Shown here: one piece after another, positions 8,686-17,871 of the stretch | Position numbering within the stretch: the stretch's first letter is position 1 | How the letters are laid out: each line of letters begins with the position of its first letter | Assembly (NCBI RefSeq): GCF_000242255.2 | Contig: NC_017033.1 | Coordinates: 3,049,110-3,113,109 of the forward strand | From: Frateuria aurantia DSM 6220 | Lineage (GTDB): Bacteria > Pseudomonadota > Gammaproteobacteria > Xanthomonadales > Rhodanobacteraceae | Direction of reading: 5' to 3' | Length of the DNA stretch: 64,000 nt | Translations under genes and position numbers: made by a program | Notes under the pieces: generated by a model | Seen by the model: the letters and a program-made list of their open reading frames with translations, nothing else | Told to the model about the DNA's origin: nothing | Database searches by the model: none

Positions 8686-9569
8686 GCACGCAGAAAGGTC
8701 TGATCCTGGCGGGCGGTTCAGGCACACGGCTGTATCCGATCACCCAGGCGGTCAGCAAGCAGCTGCTGCCGGTGTACGACAAACCGATGATCTATTACCC
8801 GCTGGCGACCCTGATGCTGGCCGGCATTCGCGACATCCTGCTGATCAATACCCCGCATGAGCAGGCCTTGTTCCAGCGCCTGCTGGGCGACGGCAGTCAG
8901 TGGGGCCTGAATATCCGCTATGCGGTGCAGCCCAGTCCCGATGGCCTGGCCCAGGCTTTCGTGATCGGCCGCGACTTTGTCGACAACCAGCCCAGCTGCC
9001 TGGTGCTGGGCGACAATATCTTCTACGGCGGCGGCTTTACCGAGCGCCTGCGGCGGGCCGCCAGCCGCGAGTATGGCGCCACCGTGTTCGGCTATTGGGT
9101 CAAAGATCCTGAGCGCTATGGCGTGGCCGAGTTCGATGCGGCCGGCAAGGTCACCGGGCTGGAGGAGAAGCCGACGGCACCGAAGTCCAACTACGCGGTG
9201 ACCGGCCTGTATTTCTACGACCACCGGGCTTGCGACTTCGCCGCCGAGATCCGCCCCTCGCCGCGTGGCGAGCTGGAGATCACCGATCTGAACCGGATCT
9301 ATCTCGAGGACGGCTCCTTGCAACTGGAACAGCTGGGGCGCGGCTATGCCTGGCTGGATACCGGCACCCACCAGTCGCTGATGGAGGCCGGCAGCTATAT
9401 CCAGACCATCGAGAACCGGCAAGGCCTGAAAGTCTGCTGTCCCGAGGAAATTGCCTATCTGCAGGGCTGGATCGATGCCGAGCAGCTGCTGCGACTGGCC
9501 GCGCCGCTGGCCAAGACCGGCTACGGCGCCTATCTGCAACGCCTGGCCCAGGAAGGAAACGCACCATGA
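8682..9569 (+). CDS. rfbA: Glucose-1-phosphate thymidylyltransferase
   Basis: A 295-residue nucleotidyltransferase that joins dTTP and glucose-1-phosphate, the first step to dTDP-rhamnose, and the usual feedback point for that product. Seen: [13 protein letters not shown] with GGSGTR at 11-16, [17 protein letters not shown], the metal-binding Asp in LGDNIFYG, and [20 protein letters not shown]. The length is typical. The ATG overlaps the rfbB stop by four bases, and its own stop overlaps rfbC in the same way. Confidence 0.97.
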   Translation: MSTQKGLILAGGSGTRLYPITQAVSKQLLPVYDKPMIYYPLATLMLAGIRDILLINTPHEQALFQRLLGDGSQWGLNIRYAVQPSPDGLAQAFVIGRDFVDNQPSCLVLGDNIFYGGGFTERLRRAASREYGATVFGYWVKDPERYGVAEFDAAGKVTGLEEKPTAPKSNYAVTGLYFYDHRACDFAAEIRPSPRGELEITDLNRIYLEDGSLQLEQLGRGYAWLDTGTHQSLMEAGSYIQTIENRQGLKVCCPEEIAYLQGWIDAEQLLRLAAPLAKTGYGAYLQRLAQEGNAP

Positions 9570-10123
9570 AAGTGATCGAGACCCGCTTGCCCGGTGTCGT
9601 CGTCATCGAGCCCAAGGTCTTTGGCGACAGCCGCGGCTTTTTCTACGAAAGCTACAACGCCGACGCCTATCGCGAGGTCGGCATCGACCGGATCTTCGTG
9701 CAGTCGAATGTCTCGCGCTCCAGCCACGGCGTGCTGCGCGGCCTGCATTACCAGTGGCCGCGCCCCCAGGGCAAACTGGTCAGCGTGCTGGAAGGCGAAG
9801 TCTATGATGTCGCCGTCGATATCCGCCGTGGCTCGCCGACCTTCGGCCAGTGGGCCGCTGCGGTGCTGAGCGCCGACAATCATCGCCATTTCTGGATACC
9901 GGAAGGCTTTGCCCACGGCTTTTGCGTGCTGTCCGAGTCGGCCATCTTCAGTTACCAGTGCACCGAAGTCTATCTGCCGGCACATGATGCCGGGGTGCTG
10001 TGGAACGATGCCGAGCTGGCCATCGACTGGCCCCTCAGCGTCCCCCTGCTGTCAGACAAGGATCGCAAGGCCAAAGCGCTAGCCGAGATCGATCCCGAGC
10101 GCTTGCCGGTGTATGCGCCATGA
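9566..10123 (+). CDS. rfbC: dTDP-4-dehydrorhamnose 3,5-epimerase
   Basis: A 185-residue cupin-fold epimerase for the third rhamnose step. Seen: the substrate-binding [11 protein letters not shown] near 21-31, the catalytic His61 in LRGLHYQ, the [18 protein letters not shown] strand pair, and the IPEGFAHGF loop. The ATG sits in the overlap ATGA with the end of rfbA; a frame-open region upstream is only the rfbA sequence read in another frame. It overlaps rfbD by four bases. Confidence 0.97.
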   Translation: MKVIETRLPGVVVIEPKVFGDSRGFFYESYNADAYREVGIDRIFVQSNVSRSSHGVLRGLHYQWPRPQGKLVSVLEGEVYDVAVDIRRGSPTFGQWAAAVLSADNHRHFWIPEGFAHGFCVLSESAIFSYQCTEVYLPAHDAGVLWNDAELAIDWPLSVPLLSDKDRKAKALAEIDPERLPVYAP

Positions 10124-11037
10124 GCGGTCCGGTCCTGTTGCTGGGTGCCAATGGCCAACTGGGTCGGACCTGGCGACTGCAGGCTGATCTGGACGAGCTG
10201 GTCTGTGCCAGCCGGGATGGTCGGCTGGATGACGGCAGCGCGGCCGAAATCGCCGACCTGACGCTTCCCGAGAGCCTGCCCTCGCTGCTGGACCGGATCC
10301 GGCCCGCACTGATCATCAATGCCGCTGCCTATACCGCGGTGGACCAGGCCGAGCGCGAAGAAGCTCTGGCGATGGCGGTCAATGCCCGCGCCGTCGGCGC
10401 GCTGGGGCAATGGGCCGCCACCAACCACGCGCGCATCATCCATTACTCCACGGATTACGTGTTCGACGGCCAGGCCAGCCGCCCCTATCGGGAAACCGAT
10501 GCCACCGGTCCGCTGGGCGTGTATGGCCGCAGCAAGCTGGCCGGGGAACAGGCCCTGACCGCCAGCGGCGCGGATCATCTGATCTTCCGCACCGCCTGGG
10601 TCTATGCGCCCTGGGGCCGCAATTTCCTGAACACCATGCTGCGGCTGGCCGCCGAACGCGATGAGCTGAAGGTGGTGGCCGACCAGATCGGCAGCCCGAC
10701 CAGCACCTGGCGCATCGTCGATGCCAGCCTGCAGGCCCTGCGGCATTGGCCGAATGCGCTCTCTTTGCAGGATCGAATTCTGCATCTGACCGCCTCGGGC
10801 CAGACCAGTTGGCACGGTTTTGCCCAGGCCCTGATCGAACAGGCCCATCGGCAAGGCCGATTGTCACGCCTGCCGCGTATCGAGGCGATCACGACTGAAC
10901 AGTTCCCGACTCCGGCCCGCCGGCCAGCCTGGTCGGTGCTGGACAATACGGCCCTGCAACAGCGTTTTCGCTATAACATCGACGATTGGCGACATGATCT
11001 GGACCAGGTCATGGCTTCCATCCCCTCTTCGAGCTGA
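10120..11037 (+). CDS. rfbD: dTDP-4-dehydrorhamnose reductase
   Basis: A 305-residue short-chain reductase that finishes dTDP-L-rhamnose. Seen: the nucleotide-binding GANGQLG at 9-15, AAYTAVDQAE near 69-78, STDYVFDG, and the catalytic Tyr135/Lys139 of YGRSK. Translation is coupled to rfbC by an ATGA overlap. manC follows after 8 bases, so rhamnose and mannose activation share one transcript. Confidence 0.97.
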   Translation: MSGPVLLLGANGQLGRTWRLQADLDELVCASRDGRLDDGSAAEIADLTLPESLPSLLDRIRPALIINAAAYTAVDQAEREEALAMAVNARAVGALGQWAATNHARIIHYSTDYVFDGQASRPYRETDATGPLGVYGRSKLAGEQALTASGADHLIFRTAWVYAPWGRNFLNTMLRLAAERDELKVVADQIGSPTSTWRIVDASLQALRHWPNALSLQDRILHLTASGQTSWHGFAQALIEQAHRQGRLSRLPRIEAITTEQFPTPARRPAWSVLDNTALQQRFRYNIDDWRHDLDQVMASIPSSS

Positions 11038-11045
11038 GATCCACC

Positions 11046-12458
11046 ATGTTGATTCCACTTGTGCTCAGTGGCGGCAGCGGCACCCGGCTGTGGCCGGTAT
11101 CCCGCAAGAATCTGCCCAAGCAGTTCCTGGCCTTGGCCGGCGAGCAGACCCTGTTTCAGGACACTCTGGCCCGCGCGGCCAAACTGCCCGGTGCCGTGGC
11201 GCCGATCATCGTCGCCAGCGAGGATCACCGCTTTCTGGCGGCCGAACAGGTACAGGAACTGGGCATCAAGGATTCAGCCATCATCCTGGAGCCATTGGCC
11301 CGCAACACCGCGCCAGCCATCGCGCTGGGAGCTCTGCATGCCTTGCAGAACCATCCGGATGCCGTGCTGCTGGTGCTGCCTGCCGATCACCTGATTGCCG
11401 ATACCCTGGCCTTCCGCCATGCCGTGGAGCAGGCCTTGCCGCTGACCGAACAAGGCCTGCTGGTCACCTTCGGGATTCGCCCGGACCGCCCGGAAACCGG
11501 CTTCGGCTATATCCGGCGCGGCGAGAACGTCAGCACGAATGGTTTCAAGGTCGCGCAATTTGTCGAAAAGCCTGACCTGGATACAGCCAGCCGTTATCTT
11601 GCAGACGGCGGCTATGACTGGAATTCCGGCATGTTCCTGTTCAAGGCCAACCGCTATATCGAAGAATTGCGTACCCACAACCCGATCATGCTGGAAGCCG
11701 TCGAGATCGCCTTTGCCGAGGCGAAAACCGATCTGGACTTTATCCGCCTGGATGCCACCAGCTTTGCCAAGGTGCCGGATGACTCCATCGACTATGCCGT
11801 GATGGAAAAAACCCATCATGCCGCGGTCGTGCCGGTCAGCTGCGGCTGGAGCGATATCGGCTCCTGGTCAGCCTTGTGGCTGACCGGTGAAAAGGACGAC
11901 AACGGCAACCGTTTCGACGGCGATGTACTGGCCATCGATACCCGCAATACCCTGGTCCGCAGCCATGAGCGCCATCTGGTAGCGACCCTCGGGGTCGAGG
12001 ATCTGGTGGTGGTCACCACCCCGGATGCGACCTTGGTCGCCCACCGCGATGCTGCCCAGGATGTCAAAAAGATCGTCGATCAGCTGAAGTCATCCGGCCG
12101 CAGTGAGCACGCCTTCCATCGCATCGTGCACCGGCCCTGGGGCAGCTACGATTCGCTGGAATTCGGGCGGCGCTTCCAGGTCAAGCGCATCGTGGTCAAG
12201 CCCGGAGCGTCACTGAGTCTGCAGATGCACCATCATCGCGCCGAGCACTGGATCGTGGTGTCGGGTACCGCCGAGATCACCTGCGATGACAAGGTCTTTC
12301 TGCTCAGCGAGAACCAGAGCACCTATATTCCGCTGGGCGCCAGGCACCGCATGCGCAACCCCGGCAAGGTGCCGCTGGAGATGATCGAAGTCCAGTCCGG
12401 CAGCTATCTGGGCGAAGATGATATCGTGCGCTACGAAGACAATTACGGTCGTCACTGA
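11046..12458 (+). CDS. manC: Mannose-1-phosphate guanylyltransferase / mannose-6-phosphate isomerase
   Basis: A 470-residue bifunctional type II enzyme (ManC, AlgA, XanB family) making GDP-mannose. The N-terminal transferase has LSGGSGTRLWPVSR (8-20) and FVEKPD; the C-terminal third (about 345-470) is the isomerase-type cupin, with RPWGSYDSLE, QMHHHRAEHW and YIPLGARHRM. It is the last gene of the rfb operon. Its substrate needs a phosphomannomutase, and the candidate is about 21.6 kb away at 34046-35524 rather than adjacent, unlike the xanA-xanB pair of Xanthomonas. Confidence 0.96.
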   Translation: MLIPLVLSGGSGTRLWPVSRKNLPKQFLALAGEQTLFQDTLARAAKLPGAVAPIIVASEDHRFLAAEQVQELGIKDSAIILEPLARNTAPAIALGALHALQNHPDAVLLVLPADHLIADTLAFRHAVEQALPLTEQGLLVTFGIRPDRPETGFGYIRRGENVSTNGFKVAQFVEKPDLDTASRYLADGGYDWNSGMFLFKANRYIEELRTHNPIMLEAVEIAFAEAKTDLDFIRLDATSFAKVPDDSIDYAVMEKTHHAAVVPVSCGWSDIGSWSALWLTGEKDDNGNRFDGDVLAIDTRNTLVRSHERHLVATLGVEDLVVVTTPDATLVAHRDAAQDVKKIVDQLKSSGRSEHAFHRIVHRPWGSYDSLEFGRRFQVKRIVVKPGASLSLQMHHHRAEHWIVVSGTAEITCDDKVFLLSENQSTYIPLGARHRMRNPGKVPLEMIEVQSGSYLGEDDIVRYEDNYGRH

Positions 12459-12481
12459 TCCGGCCAAGATCATCCGGCTTC

Positions 12482-12504
12482 CAGGGCGAGGCCGGCTCGC
12501 CCTG
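12482..12504 (+). terminator. Hairpin after manC
   Basis: Nine-base perfect arms (CAGGGCGAG and CTCGCCCTG) around a GCCGG loop lie 24 bases after the manC stop. There is no clear T-run, so it may act with Rho or only as an RNA-stabilising structure. Confidence 0.45.
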
Positions 12505-12613
12505 TACTCTGGCAAGCAACGGTTGTCTAGCAAAACAGAATTGCCAATTCGGCGGCCAGGGATTGCAAGACTGGTTTGGCATTCATGGTGAGTGATGCCG
12601 ACCGGATATCGCA

Positions 12614-12994
12614 ATGACGCAATCCATCCGCTATGCCGATTTTGCTGACCGCCTGCGCCGGGCCTGCGATGAACATGGCGTACCTCCGCACCGGCGGCGG
12701 ATCACCGCTGTGGCAACGCGTTTCGGCGTCTCCCGCGAAACGGTCAGACTGTGGCTCACCGGGCGGACCTTGCCCGAACTGGGCCGACTGATCGAAATCG
12801 CCGAGGAATTCCATTGCAGTCTGGACTGGCTGGCGATGGGCCGGATCGGTACGGCAGCGGACGAGGGCATGATCGCCGAGCCCCGCAGCGGCTATGCCAC
12901 GCTGTCCGAGGATGAGCAGACCGTGATCCGGGTGATGCGGACCATGACCGAGCCTCGCCGCCAGGCCCTGGTCGCCCTGCTGAAACTGCGCTGA
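12614..12994 (+). CDS. Small helix-turn-helix transcriptional regulator
   Basis: A 126-residue protein. An HTH lies around 30-60 (ATRFGVSRETVRLWLTGRTLP then LIEIAEEFHCSLDWLAMG), a layout like phage-repressor/Xre proteins whose helix 3 binds DNA. The C-terminal half (EDEQTVIRVMRTMTEPRRQALVALL) is helical and could dimerise. No peptidase or ligand domain is visible. It stands alone between manC and a YchJ gene, so its target is unknown; self-regulation is common in the family. Confidence 0.7.
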   Translation: MTQSIRYADFADRLRRACDEHGVPPHRRRITAVATRFGVSRETVRLWLTGRTLPELGRLIEIAEEFHCSLDWLAMGRIGTAADEGMIAEPRSGYATLSEDEQTVIRVMRTMTEPRRQALVALLKLR

Positions 12995-13137
12995 GCCGCC
13001 GCGTCTGGCCGCCCTGGTCTTCGGGCGACCGGGTCGGCTCTGGCGGCCGGATACCCGCAGGGATTGGCTTTCCCTGACGGGAACCGTCAAGATGGGCGGT
13101 CCGGTTTTGTCCTTCCACTTCCGCCCAGAGACAGCAC

Positions 13138-13536
13138 TTGCCTGCACCCAAGCCTGCCACGCCCTGCCCCTGCGGCAGCCAACGGGACTATGACGCCTGC
13201 TGCGGTCCCCTGCATCGAGGTCGTGCGGCCGCGGATGCCGAGCAGCTGATGCGCTCGCGCTACAGCGCCTTCGTGCTGAAGCTGGAAGACTATCTGCTGG
13301 CCAGCTGGCACAAGAGCACCCGTCCGGACCAGTTGCGACTGGCCGAGCAGCAGCCCGAGCCGACCTGGCTGGGCCTGCAGGTGCGCCGGCATATCAGCGC
13401 CGGCGACCAGGCCACGGTGGAATATATCGCCCGGCTGCGCTACGACGGCGGCAGTGCGTCGCGGCTTCATGAAATCGCCCATTTCGTGCGTGAACATGGC
13501 CGCTGGTACTACGTGGACGGGGACATCCAGAGCTGA
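13138..13536 (+). CDS. YchJ-family SEC-C motif protein
   Basis: A 132-residue protein of the YchJ/UPF0225 type. A SEC-C zinc motif opens it (CPCGSQRDYDACCGP, about 7-21), followed by the NTF2-like body with LMRSRYSAFVLKLEDYLLASWH and a conserved end GRWYYVDGD. No biochemical function is established for the family. Translation appears to begin at a TTG at 13138, preceded by GAGACAG; no in-frame ATG precedes the zinc motif. GTG and ATG alternatives are absent, so the start is moderately sure. Confidence 0.85.
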   Translation: MPAPKPATPCPCGSQRDYDACCGPLHRGRAAADAEQLMRSRYSAFVLKLEDYLLASWHKSTRPDQLRLAEQQPEPTWLGLQVRRHISAGDQATVEYIARLRYDGGSASRLHEIAHFVREHGRWYYVDGDIQS

Positions 13537-13649
13537 TACCCGCCGTGTGGCAGCCTCCCGTGGCCCATGACAGGCATGTGAAAGGCCGCACAGGTTGTAA
13601 TCGACGTGCTATGTGTTTTATTTACTGACTCTTACCGCAAGGCCCTCAC

Positions 13650-14780
13650 ATGAAGTCGTTGCCATCCTCCCCGATCACCTTGATCGGCGCCGCGCTGACA
13701 CTCGGACTGTCGCTGACGGCCTGTTCGCATTCCCACGATGCCGCCACCGCGGCGCAGACGCCGATGCTGGTCCGTGACCATGACAAGGTCACGATTCCGG
13801 CCGATTCGCCCTTGCGCCAGCGGCTGCAGATCGCCACCGTGGCCGATCAGGCCACGGCCCAGGCGATCACGGTGCCGGCCATCATCGAAGCCCAGCCCAA
13901 TCGTACCATCCAGGTGATGGCGCCTCTGGCCGGTCATGTGCTGAAGGTCAACGTGCAGGTCGGCGACCACGTCCGCAAGGGCCAGGTGCTAGCCCTGCTG
14001 GCTTCCGGCGACATGGATCAGGCCTATGCCGATGCGGCCAAGGCCGGCGACGCGCTGAGTCTGGCCCGCAAGACCCTGGATCGCACCCAGGGCGTGCAGC
14101 AGGCCGGCGGTGCCGCGACCAAGGATCTGGAGGCGGCGCAGAGCGCCTACAACCAGGCGCTGGCCGAAAACCAGCGGGCCCAGGCCCGGCTGGCTTCGCT
14201 GGGCGCCGGCAAGGCGGCCGGCACCGCCGGCACCCTGCCGCTGGTCTCGCCGATCAACGGCGTGATCACCAGCTCCACGGCCGCACCCGGCAGCAATATC
14301 ACCGATCCCACCGCGCCGCTGATGACCCTGGTCGATACCAGCGAAGTATGGGTGACGGCCAATGTGCCGGAAGATCAGGTCGGCCTGATCCAGCCCGGCC
14401 AGCAGGCTTCGATCACGCTGCAGGCTTATCCCGATGAGACCCTGCAGGGCAAGGTCTCATCGGTGGACGCGATCCTGCAGGCCGACAGCCGCCGCAGCAA
14501 GGTCCGCATCGCCCTGGCCAACCCGGATGACCGTCTGAAGCCCAACATGTTCGCCAATGCCAGCATCCAGGTACCTCAGCCCAGCCAGATCACGGTGCCG
14601 CAGTCGGCCCTGCTGATGAACAACGACAGCGTCTTCGTGTTTGTCGAAACCGCGCCCTGGACCTTTGTCCGCCGCGCGATCGACATCAGTTATGACGACC
14701 AGGACAATACCCGCGTGCAAAGCGGCCTGAAAGCGGGTGAGCGGGTCATCGTCAGCGGTGGAGTGCTGCTGAATGATTGA
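13650..14780 (+). CDS. RND efflux periplasmic adaptor lipoprotein (CzcB/CusB-like)
   Basis: A 376-residue membrane-fusion protein that bridges the inner-membrane pump to the outer-membrane channel. A signal ends at lipobox LTAC with Cys25, so it is lipid-anchored. Then come a barrel-sandwich/lipoyl half (IQVMAPLAGHVLKVNVQVGDHVRKGQVLALL, about 91-120), an alpha-hairpin coiled coil (about 125-185), the second lipoyl half, a beta-barrel and the membrane-proximal end with GLKAGERVIVSGG. A His pair follows the lipidation Cys (SHSHD). Its last 8 bases overlap the pump gene. Confidence 0.9.
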   Translation: MKSLPSSPITLIGAALTLGLSLTACSHSHDAATAAQTPMLVRDHDKVTIPADSPLRQRLQIATVADQATAQAITVPAIIEAQPNRTIQVMAPLAGHVLKVNVQVGDHVRKGQVLALLASGDMDQAYADAAKAGDALSLARKTLDRTQGVQQAGGAATKDLEAAQSAYNQALAENQRAQARLASLGAGKAAGTAGTLPLVSPINGVITSSTAAPGSNITDPTAPLMTLVDTSEVWVTANVPEDQVGLIQPGQQASITLQAYPDETLQGKVSSVDAILQADSRRSKVRIALANPDDRLKPNMFANASIQVPQPSQITVPQSALLMNNDSVFVFVETAPWTFVRRAIDISYDDQDNTRVQSGLKAGERVIVSGGVLLND

Positions 14781-17700
14781 TCGTCTGATCACACTATGCC
14801 TGCACAAACGCACGCTGGTGTTTGTCGCCGCCATCATTCTGGCGCTGTTCGGCGGCTATTGCTGGAAGATTCTCCCGGTCGAGGCCTATCCCGACCTGGG
14901 CGCCGTCAACGTGGTCGTGACTACCCAGGTGCCGGGTCTGGCCGCCGAGGAAATCGAGCAACAGGTCACCGTGCCGCTGGAACGCTCGCTGGCCAGCACC
15001 CCCGGCCTGATCGAAAGCCGCTCCAGTTCGACCTTCGGCCTGTCGTTGATCACCCTGATCTTCAATGACCAGACCAATGTCTATTTTGCCCGCGAGCGCG
15101 TCACCGAGCAGCTGGCCCAGGTCACCATGCCGGCCGGCGTGGTACCCAACATGTCGCCGGTCACCGGTCCGGCCGGCGAGATCTACCGCTATACGGTGGA
15201 GTCCGACAAGCTGAACCTGATGCAGCTCTCGGATATCGAGAACTGGGTGATCATCCCCGCCCTGCAGCAGGTCCCCGGCGTGGCCGCCGTCAACAATTTC
15301 GGCGGTTTCACCAAGGAATACCAGCTGGTGCTGAGGCCCGCGGCCCTGCTGCACTACGGGATCGGCGTCAACGACGTCATCAGCGCCATCAACAACAACA
15401 ATGCCAATGCCGGCGGCGGCCGTGTCAGCCGTGGCGAGCAGTCCTACATCGTCCGCGGCATCGGCATGGTCCGCAATCTCCAGGACATGGGCCAGATCGT
15501 GGTCACCCAGAACAACGGGGTGCCGGTGCTGCTGAAGGATCTGGGCGAGCTGCAGATGGGTCACCAGGTGCGTGAAGGCATTCTGGGCAAGGACAACAAT
15601 CCGGACACCATCGAAGGCATCGTGCAGATGCTGACCGGACAGAACCCTTCCGAGGTGCTGGACAAGGTCCATGCCAAGATCGCCCAGTTGCAGAAGCAGC
15701 TGGGGCCGAAGGGCGTGAAGATCGTGCCGTATATCGATCGCGACCAGCTGGTCAACGCCACCATCGAGAAGGTCACCCATACCGTCATCGAGGGCTGCTG
15801 CCTGGTCTTCGTGGTGCTGATCCTGTTTCTGGGCAGTCCGCGCAGCGCCCTGGTGGCCGCGACCACGATTCCGCTGGCGCTGGCCACGGTCTTTATCATC
15901 ATGCACTTCACCGGCCAGCCGGCGAACCTGTTTTCGCTGGGCGCCATCGACTTCGGCGTGATCGTGGACGGTGCCATCGTGGTCACCGAAGCGATTCTGC
16001 GCATCCGTGAAGAGCATCCGCAGCGGACCATCACCCAGGACGATGTGCTGGGCGTGACCGGCCATATCGGCAAGTCCATTTTCTTTGCCACCTCGATCAT
16101 CATCGTGGCCTACGCCCCGCTGTTCGCCTTCGAGGCGGCCGAAGGCAAGCTGTTCAAGCCGATGGCCTTTACGGTCAGCTACGCGCTGTTCGGCGCCCTG
16201 ATGTGCGCGCTGACCCTGATTCCGGCGCTGGCCTATCTGGCCTTGCGCAAACCGCGGAAGATCTTCCACAACAAGCCGCTGGAAAAGCTGCATCACGGCT
16301 ATCGCGGGGTGCTGGCGCACATGATCGACCGCCCCTGGTTCGCCTACGGCAGCGGCGTGGTGGCGCTGATCCTGGTGGTGGTGCTGGGCGCCAGCATCGG
16401 TCGCGAATTCCTTCCCAATCTGGATGAAGGCACCTTGTGGATGCAGGTGCAGATGCCGACCGGGCTGTCGCTGGACAAGGCCAGCGAGATTTCCGGGGAA
16501 ATCCGCGAAGCCGTGCGGGAATTCCCGGAAACCAGCTATATCGTCACCCAGCTGGGTCGCAGCGATGCCGGTACCGATGCCTGGTCACCCTCGCATATCG
16601 AGTCGGCCATCGGCCTGACGCCTTACAGCACCTGGCCCAGCGGCGAGACCAATGCCCAGTTCGTGGCGCGTCTGCACAAGCGGCTGGACAAGATCCCGGG
16701 CATCAGCTTCGGCATCAGCCAGCCCATCGCCGACAATATGAACGACCTGGTCGGCGGCGCCCACAGCCCCTTGGTACTTCGCATCTACGGCCATGATCTG
16801 AAGGAACTGCGCCGCATCGCCAACCAGATCGTCGATGTGCTGCAGCAGGTGCCCGGCACCACCCTGGATCAGGTGTTCCAGGAACCGCCGGTGCCCCAGC
16901 TGGACATCGAAGTGAATCGCCTGGCTGCTGCCCGCTACGGCATCAACGCCTCGGACATCAATGCCGTGGTGGCCAATGCCATCGGCGACTCGGCGATCAG
17001 CACCGTCTATGTCGGTGACCGTCAGTACAATATGACGGTGCACGTACCGCGCAAGATGACCAATGATCTGCAGGCCATCGCCGCGCTGCCGCTGACCACC
17101 AGTTCGGGCACCCAGGTGCCGCTGGGGCAGGTAACCCATATTTCGCTGCATACCGGCGAAGGCAATATCGCGCACGAAATGAACCAGCGTCAGCTGACCC
17201 TGCGCGTGGACAACGGCACCCGGCCGCTGTCCGACTGGATGGCGGATGCCCAGCATCGGATCGATGCCCAGGTGCATTTCGACCACAGCGAATACCGGCT
17301 GGAATGGGCGGGTACCTTCCAGCAGGCCCAGCGCGCCCAGGCGCGCCTGTCGGTGGCGATGCTGATCGTGCTGGCGGTGATGCTGGTGCTGCTGTTCGGT
17401 GAATTCCGCAAGCTGCGTCAGGCCGTGCTGGTACTGGGCGTGGTGCCGCTGGCCACCCTGGGCGGTCTGGTCTCCCTGCATCTGCGTGGCGAAACCCTGA
17501 ACATCGCTACCGCGGTGGGCTTTATCGCCTTGTTCGGCGTGGCGGTGCAGAACGGCATCATCATGGTCGCCAGTTTCAACCGCATGCGCGCCCAGGGCCT
17601 GTCGATCCGCGAGGCGGTGCTGGATGGTGCCGGCGAGCGCTTCAGGCCCGTGCTGATGACGGCTACGGTGGCCAGCATCGGCATGTTGCCGGCGGCGCTG

Positions 17701-17871
17701 GCCACCGGTATCGGCACCGATGTGCAGCGTGGTCTGGCCACCGTAGTGGTCGGCGGTCTGGTGATCGCCACCTTGCTGACCCTGTTCATCCTGCCGACGT
17801 ATTACTGCGAGATGGAAATGTATGTGGAAAAGCGGGCCGCCTCGCGGCCGGGCAAGCCGGAGTCGATGTGA
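14773..17871 (+). CDS. RND efflux pump, heavy-metal-efflux (CzcA/CusA) branch
   Basis: A 1032-residue proton-driven inner-membrane transporter with the RND layout: one membrane span, a large periplasmic loop, six spans, a second loop and five spans. Seen: the N-terminal VEAYPDLGAVNVVVTTQVPG typical of HME-RND pumps, and the TM4 proton-relay region DFGVIVDGAIVVTE (about 393-406). In CzcA the motif ends in EN; here the residue after Glu is Ala. The charged Asp/Asp/Glu set itself is kept. Exported substrate is not clear; divalent metals are the family default, and no metal sensor is adjacent. It overlaps the adaptor by 8 bases and the channel gene by 1. Confidence 0.9.
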   Translation: MIDRLITLCLHKRTLVFVAAIILALFGGYCWKILPVEAYPDLGAVNVVVTTQVPGLAAEEIEQQVTVPLERSLASTPGLIESRSSSTFGLSLITLIFNDQTNVYFARERVTEQLAQVTMPAGVVPNMSPVTGPAGEIYRYTVESDKLNLMQLSDIENWVIIPALQQVPGVAAVNNFGGFTKEYQLVLRPAALLHYGIGVNDVISAINNNNANAGGGRVSRGEQSYIVRGIGMVRNLQDMGQIVVTQNNGVPVLLKDLGELQMGHQVREGILGKDNNPDTIEGIVQMLTGQNPSEVLDKVHAKIAQLQKQLGPKGVKIVPYIDRDQLVNATIEKVTHTVIEGCCLVFVVLILFLGSPRSALVAATTIPLALATVFIIMHFTGQPANLFSLGAIDFGVIVDGAIVVTEAILRIREEHPQRTITQDDVLGVTGHIGKSIFFATSIIIVAYAPLFAFEAAEGKLFKPMAFTVSYALFGALMCALTLIPALAYLALRKPRKIFHNKPLEKLHHGYRGVLAHMIDRPWFAYGSGVVALILVVVLGASIGREFLPNLDEGTLWMQVQMPTGLSLDKASEISGEIREAVREFPETSYIVTQLGRSDAGTDAWSPSHIESAIGLTPYSTWPSGETNAQFVARLHKRLDKIPGISFGISQPIADNMNDLVGGAHSPLVLRIYGHDLKELRRIANQIVDVLQQVPGTTLDQVFQEPPVPQLDIEVNRLAAARYGINASDINAVVANAIGDSAISTVYVGDRQYNMTVHVPRKMTNDLQAIAALPLTTSSGTQVPLGQVTHISLHTGEGNIAHEMNQRQLTLRVDNGTRPLSDWMADAQHRIDAQVHFDHSEYRLEWAGTFQQAQRAQARLSVAMLIVLAVMLVLLFGEFRKLRQAVLVLGVVPLATLGGLVSLHLRGETLNIATAVGFIALFGVAVQNGIIMVASFNRMRAQGLSIREAVLDGAGERFRPVLMTATVASIGMLPAALATGIGTDVQRGLATVVVGGLVIATLLTLFILPTYYCEMEMYVEKRAASRPGKPESM

